The notes under the pieces: generated by a model
Seen by the model: the letters and a program-made list of their open reading frames with translations, nothing else
What the model was told of the DNA's origin: nothing
Databases searched by the model: none
Position numbers and translations under genes: made by a program
NCBI RefSeq assembly: GCF_943373825.1
Contig: NZ_CALSBP010000002.1
Location: forward strand, 795,501 to 859,500
Length of the DNA stretch: 64,000 bases
DNA from: Aquimarina spinulae
Lineage (GTDB): Bacteria > Bacteroidota > Bacteroidia > Flavobacteriales > Flavobacteriaceae
Direction of reading: 5' to 3'
Shown here: positions 9,462-18,521 of the stretch, piece after piece
Numbering within the stretch: the first letter of the stretch is position 1
Layout: each line of letters starts with the position of its first letter

Positions 9462-10670
9462 TTATTCTTTACCCTCTACATAATCCTGAAGATAACTATA
9501 TCTTTCAGTTAACTTTCCGTCTTTGGTCATTCTTGCTCTTTCGAGAATACCATCTTTATCATCATTAAAAAATGCAGGGATTACATATTCTAAAAACATG
9601 TCTCCAAATCCTGTACTGGCATCTTTTGGTAATTCGCATGGCAAATTATCAACAGCCATGACCCCGATTGCATTTGGATCTGTAGCATCGATTTCGGTTT
9701 CGGTTTGTGGGTTATAGCCATATATCGGATCTGCAATTGTAGAAGATCTAATTGTAGAGGCAACCGGCCCATCGATATCACATGAAATATCTGCTACCAA
9801 TTTGATATTAAAACTTTCGGATTTTGCATCTTCCCTGGTAAAAATATAAGGTGCTCCGTCTCCAAAGAAGTGACCTGCAATATACATATCACTTACTTCT
9901 GCAAATCGCATGAAATCTCCTTCATATTCTTGTGGGTTGGTATAAAAATCACCCTTGTCTATAATACGCCCGTCTTTGCGTTTATTATAATCCAACACAT
10001 CAATTTGAACATAAACAGGTTCATCAAACGTAGCATTCAGGTATTCGTCTATAGCAACTTCTCTGATATTCATAGCATCGATAATCTCTTTGGCTCCACC
10101 TCCTACTTTTCCGTTTCCGGTAAGTACAATCTTTATATTAGGTAGCTCAATTTTCGATAATTCAGACTCTAATGCTTTTTGATCGTTCAGTGTTTCGGCC
10201 TTTGGTAAGGTAAAAGTATCAAACTTAAGTCCCCAGGCTCTAAATCCATTATATGCACCAACGATCCCAGCGTATTTTCCAAATCCTATTAACCTAAAAC
10301 CATTTTGTCCTACAATAACTTCATGGTCATATAGCTCTATATTCTTTTCGAGAATTGCCTTTAGTAAATCCCTGTTATACGATTGCTTTTTGATCGTATG
10401 TGAAAAGAAAAAATATTTTTTATTGGGTAATAAAGCGGCAATAGGCACTTCTTTTACACCAAGCAGTACATCACAATCTGACAGATCATCAGAAACGGTA
10501 AAACCTGCTTTTTCATACTCAGAGTCATCAAAAACTCTAACACTAGAAGGTTCTACAATAAAAGAGGCTTGAGGAAATTTGGTCACTACTGATTTTAGGC
10601 CATTTGGCGAAAAAACGACACGACGATCTGGCGGGTTTTTTCGCTCTTTAATGACACCGAACTTAGTCAT
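9462..10670 (-). CDS. Saccharopine dehydrogenase-like NAD(P)-dependent oxidoreductase
   Basis: A 402-residue cytosolic protein with the fold of fungal-type lysine-forming saccharopine dehydrogenase and alanine dehydrogenase. An AlaDH/PNT N-terminal half begins FGVIKERKNPPDRRVVFSP, with basic residues where related enzymes bind the substrate carboxylate. A Rossmann half follows, with a dinucleotide loop (VLTGNGKVGGGAKEI, near 180-200). The conserved ADISCDIDGPVAST and YGYNPQT segments lie near residues 295-320. Such genes are common in Flavobacteriia. The true substrate is unproven and may not be saccharopine. pyrF follows 28 bp downstream. The ssrA gene is divergent, 149 bp upstream. Confidence 0.8.
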   Translation of the reverse strand: MTKFGVIKERKNPPDRRVVFSPNGLKSVVTKFPQASFIVEPSSVRVFDDSEYEKAGFTVSDDLSDCDVLLGVKEVPIAALLPNKKYFFFSHTIKKQSYNRDLLKAILEKNIELYDHEVIVGQNGFRLIGFGKYAGIVGAYNGFRAWGLKFDTFTLPKAETLNDQKALESELSKIELPNIKIVLTGNGKVGGGAKEIIDAMNIREVAIDEYLNATFDEPVYVQIDVLDYNKRKDGRIIDKGDFYTNPQEYEGDFMRFAEVSDMYIAGHFFGDGAPYIFTREDAKSESFNIKLVADISCDIDGPVASTIRSSTIADPIYGYNPQTETEIDATDPNAIGVMAVDNLPCELPKDASTGFGDMFLEYVIPAFFNDDKDGILERARMTKDGKLTERYSYLQDYVEGKE

Positions 10671-10819
10671 ATGAATTGGTATAAATTTTGTACTAAAAAA
10701 CGAGGGTAAAGATATGATAATTATGATTATATTTGCTGCCCGAAAGTATTTTTGGTCAAATTGAGAGCATATTTTGTTTTCTAAAGAAATATAATGATCA
10801 AATTTCGGAAAATACTACT

Positions 10820-11214
10820 GGGGTCGACTGGTTTTGACAGCGAGATTAATAAGGTAGTAAGCACGTCGAGCGCTGAGATATAGCTCGTAAATATCATATT
10901 TCACTTTTTTAAACGGCGAGAATAACTACGCCCTAGCTGCATAATCTGAATTCTAGTAGGATAATGCCTCGGTCTACAAGGTAGACAAGCAGGATACTCT
11001 TCAAAAGCCTTGGTTTATGGCGTTTGGTTTTGAGTATCGTAAAAATAGACCTAGAAATTATAGGATCTTGATATAATTTCGAAACTTAATTGAGAATAAG
11101 CGGTAAGTTGGCGGTTTTTGGTCTTTCCTATCGACGAAAATTAAACAAAAACTAAACGTGTAGAAAGCTATTGTATTACTTGTTTGGACGAGGGTTCGAA
11201 TCCCTCCGACTCCA
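10820..11214 (+). ncRNA. ssrA: tmRNA (ssrA)
   Basis: One-piece tmRNA of about 395 bases that rescues stalled ribosomes. The 5' end GGGGTCG (10820-10826) pairs with CGACTCC (11207-11213) as the acceptor stem, with one G-U pair. The T-arm GGTTCGAATCCC lies just before the 3' end, and CCA is not encoded. The tag frame at 10915-10944 reads GENNYALAA followed by TAA, the usual Bacteroidota degradation tag ending in LAA. A TAnnTTTG -7-like box (TATATTTG, 10728-10735) lies upstream and could start a precursor trimmed by RNase P. This RNA partners with SmpB, which is not in the window. Confidence 0.97.
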
Positions 11215-11460
11215 CTACAACCCTGCCAAATGGCAGGGTTTTGTGTATCCGGGGGATTCGGCCGACACGCCAACTGGCTCCTTCGCTGCAAATGTCCTCA
11301 GGACATTTCCTAATCGCTACAGCCCTCTCAGACTCCACTACAACCCTGCCAAATGGCAGGGTTTTGTGTATCCGGGGGATTCGGCCGACACGCCAACTGG
11401 CTCCTTCGCTGTAAATGTCCTCAGGACATTTCCTAATCGCTACAGCCCTCTCAGACTCCA
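11208..11460. repeat. 123-bp direct tandem repeat at the tmRNA 3' end
   Basis: Two complete copies (11208-11330 and 11331-11453) plus the first seven bases of a third (11454-11460). I see only one difference between copies (C at 11289, T at 11412). Each unit begins with the terminal GACTCCA of ssrA, continues into an ACCCTGCC hairpin, then a GC-richer stretch unlike its surroundings, and an AAATGTCC/GGACATTT inverted repeat (11290-11308 in copy 1). Because 123 is divisible by three, spurious open frames run through it on both strands. It may be a footprint of integration or slippage at ssrA. Confidence 0.9.
11219..11240 (+). terminator. tmRNA terminator hairpin (first copy)
   Basis: AACCCTGCCA pairs with TGGCAGGGTT across a two-base loop and is followed by TTTG, five bases after the mature tmRNA end. 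The same hairpin recurs at 11342-11363 in the second repeat copy. Confidence 0.7.
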
Positions 11461-11463
11461 CAA

Positions 11464-11498
11464 AAAACTCCCAAATCTATAATGATTGTGGGAGTTTT
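11464..11498 (+). terminator. Terminator hairpin after the tandem repeat
   Basis: AAAACTCCCA (11464-11473) pairs with TGGGAGTTTT (11489-11498). It follows immediately after the third partial copy of the ssrA end and could be the original ssrA terminator, displaced by the duplication. Confidence 0.65.
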
Positions 11499-11571
11499 AA
11501 ATTTTAGGTAACAAAATCGATAACTAAAATAGTATATCTTATCAACGTTTGTTATCAGGACAAAATACCTT

Positions 11572-11892
11572 CTACTTATCCATTAGTATAATGTCATCAT
11601 TTATACTAGACCAATACTCTAATGAATGGATAGATGAAGTCGAATTCAGGTTTTTAATTTTAAATACCTTTTTTAATCGATACTCTACTCCGTTTAGTAT
11701 CATTTCTCTTTCATTACTTTTTTCATTTTCAAAATGAGTCATCTGCATTATAATGTATTTTTCTTTCTCTATATGTAAGAACGATAAATCACCTTCTCTA
11801 TAAAATTTAGATACATTTACCTGTGTCTTTCGCTCTTGGCTATAACCACATAAGGATATTAAAAGAATAAATACTATAATTAGGTTTCTCAT
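11572..11892 (-). CDS. Small secreted protein, unknown function
   Basis: A 106-residue protein with a clear signal peptide (about 1-18, IIVFILLISLCGYSQE, likely cleavage after SQ or at the GYS region). The mature part, about 85 residues, is charged, with a KEKYIIMQMTHF segment and paired polar stretches but no recognisable domain or cysteine pattern. The Cys at position 15 is not in a convincing lipobox. It is probably periplasmic or released. It sits alone between the tmRNA region and the DsbA gene on the same strand. I do not recognise the family, and no function is offered. Confidence 0.6.
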   Translation of the reverse strand: MRNLIIVFILLISLCGYSQERKTQVNVSKFYREGDLSFLHIEKEKYIIMQMTHFENEKSNEREMILNGVEYRLKKVFKIKNLNSTSSIHSLEYWSSINDDIILMDK

Positions 11893-12109
11893 TTGTTTAT
11901 TGAACTTTAGTTTTTTAATTATTTTCTATAAATTTCTACTCAGTCATGAAAATATAAAAAATCCTATAATTCCCCATTCATTTATCGTAGTTTTATTCAA
12001 TCTCTTCTCATTTTTTGTAATACCTGCGTATTTTTATCAGAATCTCGAATTATTTTTATTGCTTTTAGGTAACCAATTTTATCAGTGATTTTTTGACGAA
12101 TACATAATA

Positions 12110-12811
12110 TTAGTTACAATTACCATCCAAATCACACGCATCTCCTTTTGTAATTTCTAAAGCTGGGTTTTCTTTTTCATACTCACTCCATGCTTTTTCT
12201 ATTACTTGTAAAAATGCTTCTGGAGATTGAGCCCCAGAAATTCCATATTTATTATTCAAAACAAAAAATGGCACTCCGTTTACGCCAATATTCTTAGCCT
12301 CCATCTGATCTTGTCTTACATTGTATGTATATTCGTCAGAAGCCAACATTGTCGCTGTCTCTTCTTTATCCATTCCTATAGAACCTGCCAAATCTGCCAG
12401 GTATGTTATATCGTCTATATTTTTACCTTCTACCAAATATGCACTCAATAAGGCCTCGCCCATAGCTTCTGCACAACCTTTGGTTTTTGCAAAATGAATC
12501 AATCTATGTGCATTAAGAGAATTTGCAGTTACCGCATTTTCTATATGAAAATCTAACCCCACTTCTTTTGCCATTTGAGTTGCATTACCAAATAGTTGCT
12601 CTGCATTTTGTCTCCCCATTCCCTTTACATCTGCATAATAATCTATAGTACCTATATGAGGCTGTGTTTTTAAATCTGGATCTAACTCAAAGCTTTTCCA
12701 TTCTACTATTACATTATCTTTATGAGCAAAACGCTCCAATGCTGTTTCGAATTTCTTTTTTCCGATATAACAAAAAGGACATCTAATATCCGACCAAATA
12801 CTAATTTTCAT
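12110..12811 (-). CDS. DsbA-family oxidoreductase (FrnE-like)
   Basis: A 233-residue thioredoxin-fold protein of the DsbA/FrnE group. It starts MKISIWSDIRCPFCYIGKK with the redox motif CPFC (Cys11-Cys14). An inserted helical domain follows, then the cis-proline loop GVNGVPFFVLNNKYGISGAQ (about 178-197), where the proline next to the active site sits. There is no signal peptide, so it acts in the cytoplasm, as FrnE does. Two further cysteines at the C-terminus (GDACDLDGNCN) are typical of the Bacteroidota members. Natural substrates are not known. It appears monocistronic. Confidence 0.88.
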   Translation of the reverse strand: MKISIWSDIRCPFCYIGKKKFETALERFAHKDNVIVEWKSFELDPDLKTQPHIGTIDYYADVKGMGRQNAEQLFGNATQMAKEVGLDFHIENAVTANSLNAHRLIHFAKTKGCAEAMGEALLSAYLVEGKNIDDITYLADLAGSIGMDKEETATMLASDEYTYNVRQDQMEAKNIGVNGVPFFVLNNKYGISGAQSPEAFLQVIEKAWSEYEKENPALEITKGDACDLDGNCN

Positions 12812-13344
12812 TATGTTTCTTATTTAATTTCATAGAATAAAGTCATTTTGACTTTATTTAATACGGCAATAAATCGAATTAACCATTTTACAACACATAA
12901 AACAATCAAAACCAACACTATACCTAGTATATAATGAACAAATATATAATAGTAAAAGAAATAATGATGTATAAACTTGTGATAAAATATAGCTAAAAAT
13001 CTCACTACGTAAAGTACATTCTAATCAGAGTAATAATGTATCATACATTTTATTAAAAAGCCCTCTACTAACCTCTCTTTTTCTTTGTAACTGAAGATCC
13101 TTTTTTGAATAGAGTTAAAAACAATTTAACCAATGAATCCACTTAAATAGATGACGATTATATTGATCTTTCTCACATCGATATATAAGTTTTTACTAAC
13201 AAAAGCACATTCATCACACTTAATTTCATGCAATAATGACGTATAAATACACACAAGTGTGTAAAATCTCTACACCCAGTAAATTAGAGTAACCACCTAA
13301 ACACTTGTTATTCAAATCCTATCTAAAATGGCATCAATATTGTT
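12812..13344. other. 533-bp intergenic region between DsbA and glycosyltransferase genes
   Basis: AT-rich sequence containing the divergent promoters of the two flanking genes. A GTG-started hydrophobic 61-codon frame (12820-13005, minus) lies here but has no convincing coding signal. No RNA gene, repeat or clear terminator was seen. Confidence 0.5.
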
Positions 13345-14823
13345 TTGTCTCACGAGGAATTTAAGAAAACATACATGAAGCAATCAACATCTTGCGAATC
13401 TTCGGAGACAATAACACCTATAAACACCCCCCTTACTCTTCTAGAAAAATTTATCTCAAAAATATCATCACCTCTCATTCTAATAGCAACATTTCTATTA
13501 ATATTTGGAGGAGCATCTTTATTTTATTTCTTACAACCTTATTTTGAAAAAGTGTATTTAGAAAGAATGAATACCGTCTGGGGAACTCCCTTAATGATCA
13601 CTGGTATCGTGCTACTTACTCTTAAAATTAGTTTTTTAATGTATATACTGTTTTTATACCTACGTTATAAAGTCATTAAACCAGTATCATATAACAAATT
13701 ACCTTCTTGTACAGTCATCGTACCAGCTTATAATGAAGGAGAATTGGTTTATAAAACCTTACTTAGTCTTGCTGAAAGTGATTACCCTAAAGAAAAATTA
13801 CAGTTGATTTCTATTGATGACGGAAGCCAAGATAATACCTGGCAATGGATGCAAAAAGCTAAAGAAGTATTAGGTGATCGTGTTTCGATTTACCAACAAC
13901 CTAAAAACAAAGGAAAAAGGCACGCATTATACCGTGGATTTAATTTAGCAACAGGAGAAGTATTTATAACTGTTGATAGTGATTCTATAGTTAAAAAAGA
14001 TACGTTGCGTCTTATGGCAAGTCCTTTTGTTGTAAATAAAGAGTGTGGGGCTGTAGCAGGAAATGTACGTGTATTAAACAAAGAAAAAGCTGTAATTCCA
14101 CGCATGCTAAATGTGAGTTTTGCCTTTAGTTTCGAATTTATCCGTTCTGCACAAAGTAGATTAGGTTCTGTATTATGTACACCAGGTGCTTTATCTGCTT
14201 ATCGCAGAGAAGCAGTCTTCAATTGTCTTCAAGACTGGATTAATCAAACTTTTATGGGGGAAGTTTCAAAAATTGGCGAAGATCGCGCAATGACTAATAT
14301 GATTTTGAAACAAGGTTATAAAGTATTTTTTCAGCGAGAGGCATACGTTTATACCAATACTCCAGAGCGCTACAAAAACCTATCAAAAATGTTTATCCGT
14401 TGGGAGAGAAGTAACATTCGTGAGAATATTGCTATGAGTAAATTTGCCTTTACAAATTTTAGAAAAGAATCCAAAATTGGTACCAGAGTACTACTCTTAA
14501 ACCAATGGTTAAAAATGATAGCTGCCTATCCAGCTACGTTGTTAATGTTATTTTTTATATGTACTTATCCACTATTATTCCTTAGTTCTACATTAGTGAG
14601 TATACTGGTTTTTTCGAGCATACAAGCTTTATTTTATGCCAAAAAGCATACTATATCTGAGTCTTTTTGGGCTTATCCATATAGTATTTTTTATGCCTTT
14701 ACGCTATTTTGGATTACTCCTTATGCAATAGCTACAGCTGGTAGAAGTGGTTGGTTGACACGAGACTTAAACGAAGAGGAATTAAAGAAACAACAGGTTG
14801 TTACAGTAACACTTAGTAATTAG
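13345..14823 (+). CDS. Membrane family-2 glycosyltransferase (NodC/HasA/PgaC-like)
   Basis: About 490 residues. Two N-terminal membrane helices (about 38-60 and 78-105) precede a cytosolic GT2 domain: TVIVPAYNEGELV, ISIDDGSQDNT, the DxD motif VDSDS, GEDRAMTN with the catalytic Asp, and FIRWERSN, which matches the QxxRW position of processive synthases. Three helices follow at about 390-475. This layout is that of enzymes building and exporting beta-linked polysaccharides such as hyaluronan or poly-N-acetylglucosamine, with UDP-sugar as donor. The product here is unknown. The longest frame opens with TTG at 13345, and an in-frame ATG at 13375 is the likelier start. No polysaccharide cluster surrounds it. 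A terminator follows. Confidence 0.88.
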   Translation: MSHEEFKKTYMKQSTSCESSETITPINTPLTLLEKFISKISSPLILIATFLLIFGGASLFYFLQPYFEKVYLERMNTVWGTPLMITGIVLLTLKISFLMYILFLYLRYKVIKPVSYNKLPSCTVIVPAYNEGELVYKTLLSLAESDYPKEKLQLISIDDGSQDNTWQWMQKAKEVLGDRVSIYQQPKNKGKRHALYRGFNLATGEVFITVDSDSIVKKDTLRLMASPFVVNKECGAVAGNVRVLNKEKAVIPRMLNVSFAFSFEFIRSAQSRLGSVLCTPGALSAYRREAVFNCLQDWINQTFMGEVSKIGEDRAMTNMILKQGYKVFFQREAYVYTNTPERYKNLSKMFIRWERSNIRENIAMSKFAFTNFRKESKIGTRVLLLNQWLKMIAAYPATLLMLFFICTYPLLFLSSTLVSILVFSSIQALFYAKKHTISESFWAYPYSIFYAFTLFWITPYAIATAGRSGWLTRDLNEEELKKQQVVTVTLSN

Positions 14824-14833
14824 TATGTACAAC

Positions 14834-14872
14834 TAGTTGTATTTGTTACAATTAGTTTAACAAATACAACTA
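14834..14872. terminator. Terminator between convergent genes
   Basis: A perfect 15-bp inverted repeat (14834-14848 with 14858-14872) around a nine-base loop lies just after the glycosyltransferase stop codon. It may serve both convergent transcripts. Confidence 0.75.
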
Positions 14873-14898
14873 AGTTAAAACTTCAACTTCTTAAAGTT

Positions 14899-15252
14899 TT
14901 ACACACTTTTAAAATAATCTTTCGTTTTAAATGGTGCTGGACCAGATTTAGCTGTAAGAGGGTGAGGGTCATCACCAGACGGTAGCCATCCCAGTACTAC
15001 TTTAACTAATTTCTTTAGTACCGATGGAAATGCAAAAGCTACCACCAGGTAATGCCAATTTTCACTCCCTTCAAAACTATCTACCAAAATGGGAGTAGCA
15101 AACGTAAATAGTGCTATTGCAACTAAAGTTATTATCCAATAATCAATAGATTTTGTAATTTTTACTCCTTCACCTAGTTTCTGTTTTAAGTCTACCCAAT
15201 GTAGTACTTCTTGAAGGCATGCGCCTAAAAAACATGTTATATAAATACTCAT
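14899..15252 (-). CDS. Small membrane protein, unknown function
   Basis: A 117-residue protein. A mildly hydrophobic start (IYITCFLGACLQEVL), a strong membrane helix (IITLVAIALFTFATPILV, about 40-58) and a second weaker helix (YLVVAFAFPSVLKKLVKVVLGWL, about 69-91) are followed by a polar, proline-rich tail. The layout suggests a two- or three-helix inner-membrane protein. I recognise no family. It is separated from the response regulator upstream by a strong terminator, so it is probably transcribed alone. A bidirectional hairpin also closes its 3' side. Confidence 0.6.
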   Translation of the reverse strand: MSIYITCFLGACLQEVLHWVDLKQKLGEGVKITKSIDYWIITLVAIALFTFATPILVDSFEGSENWHYLVVAFAFPSVLKKLVKVVLGWLPSGDDPHPLTAKSGPAPFKTKDYFKSV

Positions 15253-15300
15253 AATTTCTATATTTTAGTATAGCTAAGCTATCACCATTGATTGAAAAAA

Positions 15301-15324
15301 AAAATCCCCATTAGTGGGGATTTT
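15301..15324. terminator. Terminator after response regulator gene
   Basis: AAAATCCCCA and TGGGGATTTT pair perfectly around a four-base loop, with A and T runs outside. It closes the leftward two-component operon. Confidence 0.85.
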
Positions 15325-15353
15325 CAATTCAATTCTGTGATTAATACGAGGAT

Positions 15354-15968
15354 TCAAAAATCATATTTCCTTTCCAGGGCAAACCTAAGTAACTCCCCTG
15401 CTCCATTGAGTCCTAATTTTCGAATCATATTCTTACGATGCGTATCTACTGTGCTCTTTCCTATAAAAAGTTGATCTGCAATTTCATGTGACGTCTTACC
15501 TCTGGCAATTAAGCCCAAAATTTCCTTTTCACGAGAGGATAAAACACTTTTGGAGGTATTCTTTTCGGCAGAAGGCAGATGGATTTTCTTATCAAAATAG
15601 GTTTTTCCTTCTGCAACTGTACGTATGGCTTCTAAAACTATTTGTAAAGGAGAGTTTTTTAGGATATACCCTACTGCTCCAGCTTCTAACATCTGCCGGA
15701 TTGCTTCTTCCTGATCAAACATCGTAAATGCAATTATCCTGATTTCGGGATACTTATTTCGAAGAAGTTTGGTTACTGTAATCCCATCCATTTTTGGCAT
15801 TCTGATATCACAGAGTACTATCGAAGGAATATCTCTTTGAATAATTTCTAGCAAGGCTTCTCCATCATTAGCATAACCTATCACCTTGATATCGTCTTCA
15901 TATTCAAGATAAGATAGGATTCCATCTATAAGTGCCTGATGATCTTCTGCGATAACTACCTTAATCAT
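15354..15968 (-). CDS. LuxR/NarL-type response regulator
   Basis: A 204-residue cytosolic transcription factor. The receiver domain (about 1-120) has the acidic pocket VVIAEDH, the phospho-acceptor Asp in LCDIRMPKMDG (near 55), a switch Thr in AFTMFD and the Lys in LKNSPLQ. The DNA-binding domain has LSSREKEILGLIARGKTSHE and the recognition region KSTVDTHRKNMIRKLG. It overlaps the sensor kinase by four bases (ATGA-type coupling), making the pair a single translationally linked two-component system. Targets are not shown. The divergent caspase cluster across the shared 473-bp region is a candidate. Confidence 0.93.
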   Translation of the reverse strand: MIKVVIAEDHQALIDGILSYLEYEDDIKVIGYANDGEALLEIIQRDIPSIVLCDIRMPKMDGITVTKLLRNKYPEIRIIAFTMFDQEEAIRQMLEAGAVGYILKNSPLQIVLEAIRTVAEGKTYFDKKIHLPSAEKNTSKSVLSSREKEILGLIARGKTSHEIADQLFIGKSTVDTHRKNMIRKLGLNGAGELLRFALERKYDF

Positions 15969-17842
15969 AATGGTATATCGATTATAATGGAAGTGCCTTT
16001 TCCAGGAGTACTATCAATTGTAAAATTACCTTCCAAATGTTCTATTCGTTTTTCAATATTATATAGACCAATCCCTTCAGAAGAGGCCTCTATTTTTGAG
16101 AACTCAAAACCTTTTCCGTTATCTTCGATTAAAATATTTAAACTTTCTTCATGCTTTGTAAATTGTATGCTTCCGGTAGTTGCTTCTGCATGTTTAACAA
16201 TATTTGTCACCAGTTCCTGGATAATTCTAAAAATAGTTAGCTCTAAAGAATTTTCCATCCGTTCTTCCATACCAAAATTATGAACTTCCAACACTATTGT
16301 ATTTGTTTCTGAAATGGACCTGGCCATCTTCATCACTGCTGGAATTAACCCTTGAGAGGCAATAACTCCAGAATTTTTAGAATGAGCCATTCCTCGTATT
16401 TTCTGATATGCTTCTTCTAACAACTCACTCGCTTTTTCTAGAGAATTATCTTTTTTATCAACTTTAATGTTTTCAAAATAAAGCCTAACTGTAGCCATCA
16501 AACTTCCTAAGTCATCATGCAACTCATTTGCTACTCGTTGTCGTTCTTTTTCCTGCCCTTCAATCATGGCATCAATACTTAACAGCTCCTGTTCTTTTAG
16601 TAATGTTGCTACTTTTCGCTTTTGAATCTCACGTTCTTGTTCTGCAAGCTTTTGTTTTTTTGAAGTATTTTTTTGAAGCAAAATAGCTACCAGGCTCCCC
16701 AAACCAATAACTACCAGAGCTATGATCAGGAAATTTTGATTTTGTTTTGTCTTTTGACGTTCTTCCAATAGCTGTCTTTCTTTTTTTTCAGTCTCATACA
16801 GGACATTCATCCGAGAAATTTCGAGAGAGTTTTTTCGATATTGTAATTGATATTCTGCATCAAGTGACTTATTTAGTGAAACATAAGCCGAATCGTATTG
16901 TTTTGATCTGGCATAAAAATCTGCCTTATATCTATCTATATAAAAAAAACTTTTTAGCGTGTCTCGACTATCAATATAGCTACTGGCAGAATCTAAATGC
17001 TTGAGCGCATTATTTAAATTTCCCTCCTCACTATCCATAACTCCTAATCGTATAAAAGAGCCAAAAGCCATATATTTCAAAAATGGTTTTTTGACATGAG
17101 GGATCACCTTGTCATAATAAACTCGTGCATCTTTGAAATTCCTATCGAAACCATAATAAACAGCTTTTTCGTAATAAAATTTTGTAAGAAGAACATCACT
17201 TATCTCATTTGTATTTGATACCAAAAGAGCTAGTTTATTAAGGCTAGAAGAAGATAATTGATCTATCTCACTTATCGTTTTTGAATCTAAAATAGAGGTA
17301 TATAGGAGAAACCAAAACCTATCAATATCATCTTCAATCAAATTTTCAAAATCTGATAAATAAGAAATATACTGCTGATTGCTTTGTAGGATTTCAGAAT
17401 GATACAATTCTAATAAACCAAGAAGAAACTGTTTTTCTAGTGGTTTATATTTCATCTTTTTTGCAAGAACATATCCATCACTAAAATACTGATAAGCTTT
17501 TGCTTGCATAGGGTGATAATACAATTCTTTGTAGCCTTGCAGCAGTAGATATAAACTGTTATTAATTTCGGTAGAGTCTCCTAATTGTACACTATCATAG
17601 TACGATTCATTCGTTGTTTGTCCAGCATCATATAGCAAATCCAACAAAACTGTTAATAATTCTGATGCTTTACCATCTGGTACAGATGCTATATCTTCTT
17701 TCGCTTCATTCAATTCCAAATTTTTAAGATGATAGAAGAACGTATCGAAATCGGTTACATCTTTTTTAGCATGCCCCATTAAACAGAGCATACTAAAAAA
17801 GGTAATTATAAAATGAGTATTTTTTTTTCTAATATTTAGCAA
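15965..17842 (-). CDS. TPR-containing sensor histidine kinase (HisKA_3 type)
   Basis: A 625-residue membrane kinase. A signal or first helix (about 9-25) leads into a long periplasmic TPR-like helical sensor (about 40-360, including KQYDSAYVSLNKSLDAEY). A membrane helix (FLIIALVVIGLGSLVAILL, about 373-391) and a coiled coil rich in Lys, Gln and Glu follow. The dimerisation domain carries the phospho-acceptor His in ANELHDDLGS, and the ATPase domain has QELVTNIVKHAE, EDNGKGFE and GIGLYNIEKRI. This architecture is common in Flavobacteriia. It phosphorylates the overlapping response regulator. Its own start overlaps the upstream gene by 14 bases, so all three are one operon. The stimulus is unknown. 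Confidence 0.9.
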   Translation of the reverse strand: MLNIRKKNTHFIITFFSMLCLMGHAKKDVTDFDTFFYHLKNLELNEAKEDIASVPDGKASELLTVLLDLLYDAGQTTNESYYDSVQLGDSTEINNSLYLLLQGYKELYYHPMQAKAYQYFSDGYVLAKKMKYKPLEKQFLLGLLELYHSEILQSNQQYISYLSDFENLIEDDIDRFWFLLYTSILDSKTISEIDQLSSSSLNKLALLVSNTNEISDVLLTKFYYEKAVYYGFDRNFKDARVYYDKVIPHVKKPFLKYMAFGSFIRLGVMDSEEGNLNNALKHLDSASSYIDSRDTLKSFFYIDRYKADFYARSKQYDSAYVSLNKSLDAEYQLQYRKNSLEISRMNVLYETEKKERQLLEERQKTKQNQNFLIIALVVIGLGSLVAILLQKNTSKKQKLAEQEREIQKRKVATLLKEQELLSIDAMIEGQEKERQRVANELHDDLGSLMATVRLYFENIKVDKKDNSLEKASELLEEAYQKIRGMAHSKNSGVIASQGLIPAVMKMARSISETNTIVLEVHNFGMEERMENSLELTIFRIIQELVTNIVKHAEATTGSIQFTKHEESLNILIEDNGKGFEFSKIEASSEGIGLYNIEKRIEHLEGNFTIDSTPGKGTSIIIDIPL

Positions 17843-18521
17843 TACTTTTAGATTTAGGGCACCTGCCTCCAGGAGCTTTAGGAATAACTTGTTTTTTAGT
17901 AATCAATATACCAGAGTGATACGTAATGCTATTTGCTCTTGTTTCATCCTTCCTTTTTAGGGTCGTAGGAGTACTTAGCCATCTTCGCAACTCTCCATCA
18001 GAGTCATGCGGGATAAAATCTTCTATAGTATCGTCGTCTAATCGCAACGTTCTTTTTCTATTATATAAACCATCTCGCTCAAAAAATTCAGAATCATGTA
18101 CAAGACTATCTCCTACTCCTGTATATGGTTTAACATCTATAGGATCTAGAACTCTCTGAAAATCAATTCGGTCCGAATTTTTAACAGGTACTGCTTCATC
18201 AAAACCATAATATTTTAAAATTCCTGATGGCATCATCGCCTTAATTTTAAATCGTATTTCGATCCCATCATCGGTTATCATAGGATTACTTACTCCAATA
18301 ATCCCCAGGTTTATCATTCCTTTATAATTTACTAATTGCAGAGCAATTCCTTTCAATTTAAGGACGTTTGGATCGGTTCTATCCATATCAAATGCTCCAA
18401 ATACAGCAAAAAAAGTTTGATACAGCTGTGATGCATATACTAATTGCATTCGATCTTCATCTGCCTCGTTAAGGCTTATTGTCAATGTTAAGTCTAAAGG
18501 GTTTAGTTGTTTTGTATTCAT
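17829..18521 (-). CDS. Unknown protein leading the two-component operon
   Basis: A 230-residue soluble protein with no signal peptide or membrane helix. The first part contains LDLTLTISLNEADEDRMQLVYASQL and alternating hydrophobic strands (GMINLGIIGVSNPM, IEIRFKIKAMM). The second half is acidic and then basic (LDDDTIEDFIPHDSDGELRR, ending PGGRCPKSKSIAKY). I recognise no domain. It is first in a three-gene operon with the kinase and regulator, overlapping the kinase start by 14 bases, so its role is probably tied to that signalling pathway. It could alternatively be a structural or effector protein controlled by the pair. It is divergent from the caspase-like cluster. Confidence 0.65.
   Translation of the reverse strand: MNTKQLNPLDLTLTISLNEADEDRMQLVYASQLYQTFFAVFGAFDMDRTDPNVLKLKGIALQLVNYKGMINLGIIGVSNPMITDDGIEIRFKIKAMMPSGILKYYGFDEAVPVKNSDRIDFQRVLDPIDVKPYTGVGDSLVHDSEFFERDGLYNRKRTLRLDDDTIEDFIPHDSDGELRRWLSTPTTLKRKDETRANSITYHSGILITKKQVIPKAPGGRCPKSKSIAKY

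Noticed and set aside
11208..11460. CRISPR-like array
   Set aside because: Units are contiguous with no variable spacers, are 123 bp long, and no cas gene is near.
11058..11482. Overlapping reading frames on both strands across the 123-bp repeat and tmRNA
   Set aside because: They stay open only because the repeat length is divisible by three. They overlap the tmRNA and hairpins and show no protein-like composition.
11900..12088. 62-codon frame on the plus strand between the small secreted protein and DsbA genes
   Set aside because: Phe/Leu-rich composition from AT-rich noncoding DNA, no family, and it would lie in the promoter region of the leftward gene.
12820..13005. Hydrophobic 61-codon frame on the minus strand upstream of the DsbA gene
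   Set aside because: GTG start, no ribosome-binding signal, AT-driven Phe/Ile/Tyr composition, and no recognisable family.
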